A stretch of DNA of 39,105 bases. Origin: Candidatus Polarisedimenticola svalbardensis (GTDB lineage: Bacteria; Acidobacteriota; Polarisedimenticolia; Polarisedimenticolales; Polarisedimenticolaceae). Each line of letters begins with the position of its first letter. Position 1 is the first letter of the stretch. The DNA lies in assembly GCA_014764515.1 (NCBI GenBank), contig JACXWD010000028.1, positions 1-39,105 of the forward strand, in the 5' to 3' direction. Of this stretch, positions 6,783 to 13,290 are shown piece after piece. A program made the position numbers and the translations under genes. The notes under the pieces are model-generated. The model saw only the letters and a list, made by a program, of their open reading frames with translations, was not told where the DNA came from and did no database searches.

Positions 6783-6810
6783 TGCCGCCGGTCCCGCTTC
6801 GGCGTACACT
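6783..6810 (+). promoter_or_regulatory. Likely promoter of the secreted unknown protein
   Basis: TTGCCG (6783-6788) and TACACT (6805-6810) are separated by 16 bp and lie about 45 bases before the ATG at 6855. Each box matches consensus at four of six positions. Confidence 0.4.
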
Positions 6811-6854
6811 TCTCTCGATTCGGACCGCCTGCCGGTTCGGGATCGGAGGGATGC

Positions 6855-7571
6855 ATGCGCCTGCGTTTACCGGTAATTTTGGGGTTGGCCGCCTTGCTGG
6901 CGGCACCGGCGGCAGCCGGTGAAATCATTCACTTCACCAGTGGAACCACCCTTGAAATACAGGGCCACATCGTTGAAGACGGGATGATTCATGTCGATCT
7001 GGGCGGGGGGTCCGGTATCGCGTTCCCCGTGTCCATGGTGGACAACATTACTCGCTCCGGCAGCAGTGTGTTCAATCCCAACGTTCAGCGGGGCAGACAG
7101 GCCAACGTGGCTTCCAGCGGCGGCTCGGGAGGGGTCTACATCGCCTCATCCGGAAGCAGCAACACCGGCCGTGGCAGCGGAGCTTCGGCAGCGTCGGCAG
7201 CCCTTGAAAAACTAAACGCCATGGAGAACGGCTCCGACCGGGGAGTGGGCCAGGGCGTGGTCTACCCCCTGGCGAACCACCCCAACCGGGCAGCCCGTCA
7301 AATCGGTGTCCAGGCCGACATGCGGATCTATGGTCAGTCCGCCGCACAGCGGCAGAGAACCGGTAACAACGACAGCATGCGCAACGCCAATACGGTGGCC
7401 ACCGCCAACGGCACCCGGATCATCGGCGGCGAGCCGCCTAACGGCAAGACGGTCCACCTGGGTGTTGAAGTGTTTTCCATGGGCGAGAGCAACCGGTTGC
7501 AGCAGGCGAAAGTTGCAGCCGGCACTGCAGGCGATTCCCGTTACATTCCAGGTGCGGTCAAAGACGACTGA
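6855..7571 (+). CDS. Secreted protein of unknown function, Ser/Gly/Asn-rich
   Basis: The 238-residue product has a clear signal peptide (residues 1-21, cleavage after APAAA). Residues 22-65 look like a small beta-barrel: alternating strands FTSGTTLEIQGHIVEDG and MIHVDLGGGSGIAFP, followed by SMVDNITR, similar to the short SH3/LSm-like modules with which many exported proteins describe a dG-x-L-x-G-x-I pattern. The rest (about 66-238) is low-complexity and rich in Ser, Gly, Asn and Ala, probably disordered. I do not recognise a family. The ATG at 6855 was chosen because GGAGGG precedes it by four bases and the signal peptide begins there. It diverges from the DsbD-alpha-like gene across a palindromic operator candidate, so the two may be co-regulated. 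Confidence 0.7.
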   Translation: MRLRLPVILGLAALLAAPAAAGEIIHFTSGTTLEIQGHIVEDGMIHVDLGGGSGIAFPVSMVDNITRSGSSVFNPNVQRGRQANVASSGGSGGVYIASSGSSNTGRGSGASAASAALEKLNAMENGSDRGVGQGVVYPLANHPNRAARQIGVQADMRIYGQSAAQRQRTGNNDSMRNANTVATANGTRIIGGEPPNGKTVHLGVEVFSMGESNRLQQAKVAAGTAGDSRYIPGAVKDD

Positions 7572-7591
7572 ACCGTCAGGATGAACCCGAA

Positions 7592-8134
7592 TTGAAAATT
7601 GTCCTGGGTCTCACCGGCGCCAATGCCGCAGGCAAGGGTGAAGTAGCGGATTACCTGAAGAGCCGCGGTTTCACCCTGTATTCACTGTCCAACATCGTTC
7701 GCGAGGAGGCCAAGGCCCGGGATCTCCCGCCGGAGCGGGAACATCTCATCGCCGTGGGGAACGAGTTGCGCCGGGACGGCGGCCCCTCGGTCCTGGCCGA
7801 TCGCCTCATCCCCAGGCTGGGAGACCGGGATGTAGTCGATTCCATCCGGAATCCGGCCGAAGTGCAAGCCCTCCGGTCCCTGCCCCACTTCACCCTGATC
7901 GGCGTAGCCGCCGCCACCGAGATCCGGTTCCGCCGGTCACTGGGAAGGGCCAGACCCGGGGATCCTGGGACCCTGGAGGGATTCGAAGCCAGGGAACGGC
8001 AGGAAAACAGCGATGATCCCAATTCCCAGCAACTGGTCGCCACCTTTGAAATGGCCGACCGGATCATCTGGAACGATTCCGATCTGGAATCTCTGCACCA
8101 GGCGGTGGACCGGCTTCTGGAGGTCCTTCTCTAG
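7592..8134 (+). CDS. P-loop kinase-like protein (UPF0200/dephospho-CoA-kinase-like)
   Basis: The 180-residue protein starts with a P-loop, LTGANAAGKGE (residues 7-17), and continues with SLSNIVREEAKARDLPP, GNELRRDGGPSVLA, VVDSIRNPAEV, a FRRSLGRARPGDP lid and an ADRIIWND strand near the end. This order matches UPF0200-type nucleoside/dephospho-CoA-kinase-like ATPases (known mostly from archaea), and also the kinase-like N-terminal domain found in some large bacterial deoxycytidylate deaminases. Here it stands alone, with no deaminase domain. The start is TTG at 7592; no in-frame ATG or GTG near it makes sense. The substrate is unknown: dephospho-CoA or a nucleotide are guesses from family resemblance. 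It is probably co-transcribed with the secreted protein 20 bp upstream. Confidence 0.75.
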   Translation: MKIVLGLTGANAAGKGEVADYLKSRGFTLYSLSNIVREEAKARDLPPEREHLIAVGNELRRDGGPSVLADRLIPRLGDRDVVDSIRNPAEVQALRSLPHFTLIGVAAATEIRFRRSLGRARPGDPGTLEGFEARERQENSDDPNSQQLVATFEMADRIIWNDSDLESLHQAVDRLLEVLL

Positions 8135-8161
8135 CACCCGCCGGGCCGGAGGTGTGATGCG

Positions 8162-8190
8162 TTGACCGCACAGACCGCCTTCTGTACAGT
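8162..8190 (+). promoter_or_regulatory. Promoter of dxs
   Basis: TTGACC (8162-8167) and TACAGT (8185-8190) are spaced by exactly 17 bp. This predicts transcription starting near 8197, upstream of both possible dxs start codons, and separates dxs from the preceding small operon. Confidence 0.6.
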
Positions 8191-8297
8191 AACCACTTGA
8201 TTCTTCAAGGAGAAAGAGGCCCATGGAAGAGGCTGTGCGCCCAGGTGCGAACCGGGTCAGGACCGGCAGCGACCGGTCCGACAATGGGAAGGAAGCC

Positions 8298-10190
8298 ATG
8301 ACGGAGAAGGGCATCATCCTGGATCGGGTGGAAAACCCGTCCGATCTCAAGGAATTGGAACGAGATCAACTGGTCATTCTGTGCCGGGAGATCCGTGAAT
8401 TCATCATCGATGTCGTGTCCCAGCAGGGCGGTCATCTGGGAGCGAGTCTCGGCGTGGTGGAACTGACCGTTGCGCTGTGCCGGATCCTGAATCTGCCTGA
8501 GGACAAGGTCGTTTACGATACCGGCCACCAGGCCTACGTCCACAAGGTCCTCACCGGCCGGAAGGAAAAGCTCTGGGGCATCCGGCAGTACGGCGGCATC
8601 TCCGGCTTCCTGAAGCGGGACGAAAGCGAGCATGATGCGTTCGGAGCCGGCCATGCATCCACCGCCATTTCCGCCGCCCTGGGCCTGGCCACCGCCAGGG
8701 ACATGGCCGGGAAAGACAGCAAGGTCGTGGCGATCCTGGGAGACGGGGCCCTTACCGGCGGCCTGGCCTACGAAGCGTTGAACAATGCAGGGCAGTCCGG
8801 CTCCAACCTGCTGGTCATCCTGAACGACAACGGTATGTCCATCGCACCGAATGTAGGAGCCCTGTCCCAATACCTCACCAACATCACCTCGAACCCGACG
8901 CTGATGAAGCTGCGGGAAGAGGTCGTCAGCCTGGTGAAGAAACTGCCGGCAGGCGATGCGGTAGGTGGGCTTGCCAAGCGGATAGAGTCGGGGATCAAGA
9001 GCGCCTTTGTCCCCAGTGCGCTGTTCGAGGCTTTGGGTTTCACCTACTTCGGGCCGGTGGATGGCCACGACCTGGAGAGCCTGCTGGACATCCTGCCCCG
9101 CCTCCTGGACCGGGGCGGGCCTGTGCTGCTCCATGTCCATACCAAGAAGGGCAAGGGGTTGACTCACGCCGAAGAGGATGACGAAGGTTTTCACGGCGTG
9201 GTCCCGTTCGATCCGCAAACAGGAAAGATTCGCAAACAGCCGGCCGGGGGAACTCCCGGATACACCAAGGTGTTCGGTCAGGCGATGCTGGACGCCGCCG
9301 AACAGTTTCCCCAGATGGCTGCGATCACTGCCGCCATGCCGACCGGCACCGGTCTCAACCCGTTCAAGGAAAAGTATCCGGCCCGGTTCTTCGATGTCGG
9401 TATAGCCGAAGCTCACGCCGTCTGTTTCGCCGCCGGCCTGGCGTGTGAAGGTGTGCGCCCGGTGGTGACGGTCTATTCCACGTTCCTCCAGAGAGCTTAC
9501 GACCAGGTGGTCCATGATGTCGCACTCCAGAAACTGCCGGTGATATTCGCCCTGGATCGAGGCGGTCTGGTAGGAGCCGACGGCCCGACCCACCACGGGG
9601 TCCTGGACCTGTCCTACATGTGCTCGGTGCCGGACATGGTGGTGGCTGCTCCGAAGGACGGCAACGAACTGAGGGATATGCTCTGGACCGCCATGGACCA
9701 CACCGCGGGGCCTTTTGCGTTCCGGTTCCCCAGGGCGTCGGTACCGCAAGGCTGGGATCCGTCCAGGCCGCCCCAGGTACTGCCGATCGGGTCCTGGGAG
9801 ATCCTGGGCGAGGGTTCGGATGTGGCGATCCTGGCCGTGGGAGCCATGGTTGCCGAGGCGACGGCGGCAGCCGTCAAACTGGCCGCCTCGGGCATCAACG
9901 CCACGGTGGTCAACGCACGGTTCGTCAAGCCGCTGGACGAAGCGATGTTGCGAGATCTGCGTTCATCCCACAAGCTGCTGGTAACCGTTGAAGAGAACAG
10001 CTGTGTCGGCGGGTTCGGCGCTGCCGTGGCCGGCTTCCTGGAGTCGGAACGCAGCACCGGCGCTTCGTTCCTGAGACTGGCATTGCCGGACGGATTTGTG
10101 ACCCATGGTCCCAGGGAGCAGCTCCTGGATGACGTGGGCTTGTCGGCAGAGAAAATTGCGGCGCGCATCCTGGCCGAGTCGGCCCGGTAG
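8298..10190 (+). CDS. dxs: 1-deoxy-D-xylulose-5-phosphate synthase
   Basis: This enzyme condenses pyruvate with glyceraldehyde 3-phosphate using thiamine diphosphate, the entry step of the non-mevalonate isoprenoid pathway. Visible signatures are HLGASLGVVELTVAL (46-60), YDTGHQAYVHKVLTGR (73-88), the thiamine diphosphate motif GDGALTGG with NDN about 26 residues later (148-178), and the transketolase pyrimidine-domain stretch DRGGLVGADGPTHHG. From the ATG at 8298 the length is 630 residues, normal for the family, and the N-terminus GIILDRVENPSDLK aligns as expected; an ATG at 8223 with AAGGAG upstream would add 25 unconserved residues. The leucyl aminopeptidase and moaB genes follow closely in the same direction. 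Confidence 0.97.
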   Translation: MTEKGIILDRVENPSDLKELERDQLVILCREIREFIIDVVSQQGGHLGASLGVVELTVALCRILNLPEDKVVYDTGHQAYVHKVLTGRKEKLWGIRQYGGISGFLKRDESEHDAFGAGHASTAISAALGLATARDMAGKDSKVVAILGDGALTGGLAYEALNNAGQSGSNLLVILNDNGMSIAPNVGALSQYLTNITSNPTLMKLREEVVSLVKKLPAGDAVGGLAKRIESGIKSAFVPSALFEALGFTYFGPVDGHDLESLLDILPRLLDRGGPVLLHVHTKKGKGLTHAEEDDEGFHGVVPFDPQTGKIRKQPAGGTPGYTKVFGQAMLDAAEQFPQMAAITAAMPTGTGLNPFKEKYPARFFDVGIAEAHAVCFAAGLACEGVRPVVTVYSTFLQRAYDQVVHDVALQKLPVIFALDRGGLVGADGPTHHGVLDLSYMCSVPDMVVAAPKDGNELRDMLWTAMDHTAGPFAFRFPRASVPQGWDPSRPPQVLPIGSWEILGEGSDVAILAVGAMVAEATAAAVKLAASGINATVVNARFVKPLDEAMLRDLRSSHKLLVTVEENSCVGGFGAAVAGFLESERSTGASFLRLALPDGFVTHGPREQLLDDVGLSAEKIAARILAESAR

Positions 10191-10201
10191 GAGAACTCTT
10201 G

Positions 10202-11689
10202 ATGAAGATACGAACCAGCGGCATGGACCTGGCCGAGCTCAAGGCCGATGTGGCTGCCTGCTTCGCCTACGAAGGCGACAGCCGCCCTGCCGGTGTGAAG
10301 AATGGACCGTTGGCCCGGGAACTGGCCGCCGAGATGAAGGCGGAGACGTTCAAGGGAAACCTGGGCGACATCATGTCGTGGAACGCAGACGGCCGTTTCG
10401 GCTCCCGTCGTTTCCTGGTCATCGGCCTGGGTAAAAAAGGGAAGGGCGAACTGGATGCCCTGAGGGCCGGTTGCGCCAAGGCTGCACGTGCCGCCGCGGC
10501 GATCCATTGCAAGACCCTGGCCCTGCGCCTGCCGCCGGCTTCCGGCAAACAGGTCGTGTCCGCCGTTCGTGCCGCAGTGGAAGGAGCCCACTTCGGCGCC
10601 TACCATTTCGACCGCTACCTCACCGACGTCGATCGCCAGCCGGTCCACCTGGTATCCGCCCTGGTCTCATCCAACGGTTCGGCCACGGCGATCCGAAAAG
10701 CGGCCGCCCTGGGTTCGGCAATGGCCGCATCGGTCTGCCTGGCCCGTGACCTGGTGAACGAACCGCCCAGCAGGTTGAACCCGGTGGCCATGGCCAAGGT
10801 CGCCGTGACCGAGGGGCGGAAGAGCGGCTTGACGGTGAAGGTGTATAACCGGGCCGAACTGGTGAAGCTCGGATTCAAGTCGATGCTGGCGGTGGCCCGT
10901 GGCAGCAAGGCGGCGCCGAAGTTCGTCCACCTCGTGTACAAGCCGAAGCACCGTACGGTGAAAACCGAGCGGATCGTCCTGGTTGGTAAAGGCGTCACGT
11001 TTGATTCCGGTGGTCTGAACCTGAAGCCTGCCGGCGGCATGCTAGCCATGAAATGTGACATGGGTGGTGCGGCGGCGGTTCTAGGCGCCATGACCGCCCT
11101 CAGGGATACCGGCTGCAAGGCCGAAGTCCACGGCTTGCTGGGGCTGGTTGAGAATATGGTCAACGGTGACGCCTACAAGCCGGGAGACATCCTGGACACT
11201 TACCATGGGAAAACCGTCGAAGTCGGCAACACCGACGCGGAAGGACGACTGGTCATGTGCGACCTCCTCGCCTACGCGGCGAAGAAATTGAAACCGACCG
11301 CCATGGTGGATCTGGCCACCCTGACCGGGGCCTGCATGGTGGCGCTGGGCGTGCTGGCCACCGGCCTGTTCACCCGGCATGCGGCCCTCGAAAAAGCGCT
11401 GCTGCAGGCTGCCGGCGACGGTGGGGAGAAAGTCTGGCCCCTGCCGATGTTCGAAGAGTACCTGGATCAGCTGCAGTCCGGCCCCGCCGACCTGATCAAC
11501 ATCGGCCAGCGCTGGGGCGGAGCGATCACTGCTGCGCTGTTCCTGGGCGAGTTCCTGCCCCGGGATCTGCCATGGGCTCACCTGGATATCGCCGGACCTG
11601 CGTTTTGCGAGAAAGCCACGGCGGAGACTCCTCTCGGAGGCACCGGTGCCGGCGTTCGCACCATCGTGCGCTGGCTGGAAGGGATGTAG
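10202..11689 (+). CDS. pepA: Leucyl aminopeptidase (M17 family)
   Basis: This is a cytosolic di-metal exopeptidase that removes N-terminal residues, important for peptide turnover. The family signature NTDAEGRL is at residues 343-350; the metal and catalytic segment VGKGVTFDSGGLNLKP contains the conserved lysine (K263) and aspartate, and MKCDMGGAAAVLG follows. The length, 495 residues, fits the family, with a weakly conserved N-terminal domain and a catalytic C-terminal half. The ATG at 10202 has AGGAG eight bases upstream; a TTG directly before it (10199) would add one residue. It lies 11 bp after dxs and 2 bp before moaB, so the three are probably one transcript. Pairing with moaB is not functionally explained. 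Confidence 0.96.
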   Translation: MKIRTSGMDLAELKADVAACFAYEGDSRPAGVKNGPLARELAAEMKAETFKGNLGDIMSWNADGRFGSRRFLVIGLGKKGKGELDALRAGCAKAARAAAAIHCKTLALRLPPASGKQVVSAVRAAVEGAHFGAYHFDRYLTDVDRQPVHLVSALVSSNGSATAIRKAAALGSAMAASVCLARDLVNEPPSRLNPVAMAKVAVTEGRKSGLTVKVYNRAELVKLGFKSMLAVARGSKAAPKFVHLVYKPKHRTVKTERIVLVGKGVTFDSGGLNLKPAGGMLAMKCDMGGAAAVLGAMTALRDTGCKAEVHGLLGLVENMVNGDAYKPGDILDTYHGKTVEVGNTDAEGRLVMCDLLAYAAKKLKPTAMVDLATLTGACMVALGVLATGLFTRHAALEKALLQAAGDGGEKVWPLPMFEEYLDQLQSGPADLINIGQRWGGAITAALFLGEFLPRDLPWAHLDIAGPAFCEKATAETPLGGTGAGVRTIVRWLEGM

Positions 11690-11691
11690 GC

Positions 11692-12195
11692 TTGGGCCAT
11701 CACCCCCACGCCATTCCTGATTTCAGGGCGTCGTTGGCTGTGCTCACGGTCAGCGACACCCGTACCGAGGCGGACGATCGTTCCGGAGCCGCCATCACCG
11801 AGCTGCTGGAGCAGGCCGGCCACACCCGGATCGACTACCGCATCCTCCCGGACGAACCCCGCCAGGTAGGGCAGCAGGTGCGGACATGGATCCAGGTTCC
11901 GGAGCTGGACGGGGTCCTGATCAACGGAGGAACCGGGATCGCCCCCCGGGATACCACGTACGAAGCGGTGTACGGCCTGCTGGAACGCAGGCTGGACGGT
12001 TTCGGTGAGCTGTTCCGGATGTTGTCCTACCGGGAGATCGGCGCCAGGGCGATGCTCAGCCGGGCGGTGGCCGGAATCGCCGGCGGCAAGCTGGTGTTCT
12101 CCATGCCCGGTTCCACGCCGGCGGTGACCCTTGCGATGAAGGAACTGATCCTGCCCCAGCTGCCTCACCTGGCCGGCGAACTCCGCAAATCCTGA
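11692..12195 (+). CDS. moaB: Molybdenum cofactor biosynthesis protein MoaB/MogA
   Basis: The 167-residue protein matches the MoaB/Mog molybdopterin-binding fold: LAVLTVSDTRTEADDRSG near the N-terminus, INGGTGIAPRDTT (the substrate loop), GFGELFRMLSYREIGARAMLSRA, and MPGSTPAV near the C-terminus. Proteins of this family adenylylate or bind molybdopterin before molybdenum insertion, or are stand-alone paralogues without activity. The start is TTG at 11692, since the characteristic SDTR strand is only 20 residues into the protein and the histidine-containing N-terminus (HHPH) is common in the family. No other molybdenum cofactor gene is present in the window. It converges on the DUF3467 gene with 31 bp between stops. 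Confidence 0.9.
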   Translation: MGHHPHAIPDFRASLAVLTVSDTRTEADDRSGAAITELLEQAGHTRIDYRILPDEPRQVGQQVRTWIQVPELDGVLINGGTGIAPRDTTYEAVYGLLERRLDGFGELFRMLSYREIGARAMLSRAVAGIAGGKLVFSMPGSTPAVTLAMKELILPQLPHLAGELRKS

Positions 12196-12226
12196 AGGAA
12201 CGGGGCATGTCCGGACTGCTCCCGGC

Positions 12227-12520
12227 TCAGTTCTGGAGTTGGCCTGGAGTGGGGGCGGGGGCTTCCATGATCTGGCCGTGCTGGTTTTCGTACTTCCTCA
12301 GGTTTTCCTGAAGAGCGCGGATCATCCGCTTGAGGTGTCCGGGACTGACGATCACACGGGCGTTGACGACGCCTTCCGGCGGGAACAGGTTGACGAAGTC
12401 CAGAAGGAACTCCTCGCCGGTGTGGGAAACAACCATCTGGTTGGCGTATACGCCGGAAAGAACCCGTTCAGGGATCTTCACAGGCATTTCCCGCCGCTCT
12501 CCTTCTTTCTTGATAGCCAT
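12227..12520 (-). CDS. DUF3467 family protein
   Basis: This is a small cytosolic protein (97 residues) with the DUF3467 pattern: GVYANQMVVSHTGEEFLLDF (about 24-43), ARVIVSPGHLKRMIRALQENLRKYE (55-80) and a short polar, proline-rich tail. The family has no established function. I chose the ATG at 12520, immediately after the STAS stop (12522), because the family core begins soon after; an ATG at 12538 would overlap the STAS gene and add six residues. The gene is downstream of the STAS gene on the same strand and is almost certainly translated from the same message. What links the two proteins is unknown. Confidence 0.8.
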   Translation of the reverse strand: MAIKKEGERREMPVKIPERVLSGVYANQMVVSHTGEEFLLDFVNLFPPEGVVNARVIVSPGHLKRMIRALQENLRKYENQHGQIMEAPAPTPGQLQN

Positions 12521-12521
12521 T

Positions 12522-12782
12522 TCAGGGCTGCCCTTCATTGAAATCCCGGACCGCGGCAGATGTGTCGGGGAAGATCTTGAACACGGTGTCGAATCCGATC
12601 ATCTGGAAAATTTCGTGGATGGCAGGACGGAGGCCGGCCAGCGCCAGATCTCCACCGTTTTCTCTTGCTTTTTTCTTGAGGGACAGCAGAACCCCCATCC
12701 CGGCTGAATCAAAGAAGCTGACAGGGGACGCGTCGAGGGCGACGACCAGTGCGCCGGAAGTCATTTCTTTTGTTACCTGCAT
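12522..12782 (-). CDS. N-terminally truncated STAS domain (anti-sigma-factor antagonist-like) protein
   Basis: The 86-residue protein contains the core STAS signature ALVVALDASPVSFFDSAGMG (residues 11-30), with the serine (S26) that is phosphorylated in SpoIIAA-like antagonists, followed by the LLSLKKKARENGGDLALAGL helix-strand and a FDTVFKIFPD end. A standard STAS domain has about 35 more residues before this strand (two strands and a helix). They are missing, and the frame upstream closes at a TAA eleven codons before the ATG, so the truncation is real in this sequence. The ATG has AGGAG six bases upstream. No anti-sigma kinase or PP2C phosphatase is nearby. It diverges from the iscA-type gene and precedes DUF3467. 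Confidence 0.85.
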   Translation of the reverse strand: MQVTKEMTSGALVVALDASPVSFFDSAGMGVLLSLKKKARENGGDLALAGLRPAIHEIFQMIGFDTVFKIFPDTSAAVRDFNEGQP

Positions 12783-12815
12783 GGAGATTCTCCTGCGATG
12801 AGTGCTTTCTTCTTA

Positions 12816-12844
12816 AGTATCGTTGCCCGGGATGGAGGCGTCAA
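12816..12844 (-). promoter_or_regulatory. Promoter of the STAS-DUF3467 operon
   Basis: On the minus strand TTGACG (12839-12844) and GATACT (12816-12821) are 17 bp apart, giving a start near 12809 and a leader of about 27 bases containing the AGGAG. The -35 lies six bases from the -35 of the divergent iscA promoter. Confidence 0.6.
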
Positions 12845-12859
12845 CCTTCGTTGACAGCC
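12837..12859. promoter_or_regulatory. Dyad formed by two back-to-back -35 boxes
   Basis: GTCAAC (12840-12845), CTTC, GTTGAC (12850-12855) is a perfect inverted repeat, extended by GGC (12837-12839) and GCC (12857-12859) around one unpaired A. Much of the symmetry arises because each arm contains a -35 box facing outward. It may also bind a regulator; as a single-stranded hairpin it would have nine pairs. Confidence 0.5.
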
Positions 12860-12879
12860 TGATGCGCCTGTCGTACTTT
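12851..12879 (+). promoter_or_regulatory. Promoter of the iscA/erpA-type gene
   Basis: A consensus TTGACA (12851-12856), a 17-bp spacer and TACTTT (12874-12879) predict a start near 12886, about 37 bases before the ATG. RNA polymerase bound here would exclude polymerase from the divergent STAS promoter. Confidence 0.65.
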
Positions 12880-12922
12880 GGGTGTATATAGACATTGGGA
12901 TATGGAAGGGAGCGATATAGAC

Positions 12923-13246
12923 ATGGTCAACCTGACTGACAAGGCAGTAGAGAAGGTCAAGCAGCTGATGAGCGCCGAGGGCAAGGAAGGCTACGGCCTG
13001 CGTGTGGCAGTCAAAGGCGGCGGATGCTCGGGGTTCGAATACGGCCTGACCTTCGAGGAATCGGCAGGGGAAAAAGACAAGGTGCTGGAAGTATCCGGGC
13101 TGCAGGTGTTCCTGGACGATATGTCCCAGCTGTACCTGAACGGCACCAGTATCGACTACGTGGACAGCCTGGCGGGATCAGGCTTCAAAATCGACAACCC
13201 CCAGTCAAGCGGATCATGCGGTTGCGGGAATAGCTTCTCGGTGTGA
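12923..13246 (+). CDS. HesB/IscA/ErpA-type iron-sulfur cluster assembly protein
   Basis: This is a 107-residue A-type carrier protein. The three conserved cysteines are present: C35 in GGGCSGF and C99/C101 in the terminal CGCG. They bind a [2Fe-2S] or [4Fe-4S] cluster for transfer to apo-proteins. The middle segment VFLDDMSQLYLNGTSIDYV is typical. The ATG at 12923 follows GGAAGGGAG; an upstream in-frame start at 12878 lies in the promoter region and is rejected. It has its own strong promoter. No iscS, iscU or suf gene is adjacent, so the specific family member (IscA, ErpA or SufA) is left open. The dGTPase gene follows in the same direction. Confidence 0.92.
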   Translation: MVNLTDKAVEKVKQLMSAEGKEGYGLRVAVKGGGCSGFEYGLTFEESAGEKDKVLEVSGLQVFLDDMSQLYLNGTSIDYVDSLAGSGFKIDNPQSSGSCGCGNSFSV

Positions 13247-13290
13247 CCCCCGGCTTGACCCCCGGCGACCCCTCCGATAGTCTCAGCGCC

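Noticed and set aside
6133-6876. 247-codon plus-strand open frame
   Set aside because: It is antisense to the DsbD-alpha-like gene and covers its promoter and the palindrome; the signal peptide and cysteine pair on the other strand are more convincing.
7581-7595. Five-codon mini-frame (ATG to TGA) overlapping the TTG start of the P-loop protein
   Set aside because: It resembles a leader peptide, but it has no properly spaced ribosome-binding site and is short enough to occur by chance.
8205-9749. 514-codon minus-strand open frame
   Set aside because: Antisense to dxs, which is unmistakable; composition is that of a shadow frame.
11257-11691. Upstream extension of the moaB frame
   Set aside because: It overlaps the pepA coding region and has shadow-frame composition; the family N-terminus fits the TTG at 11692.
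13245-13273. Short GACCCCCGGC tandem repeat ahead of dgt
   Set aside because: Only two full copies, low complexity; no sign of a repeat array or regulatory site.
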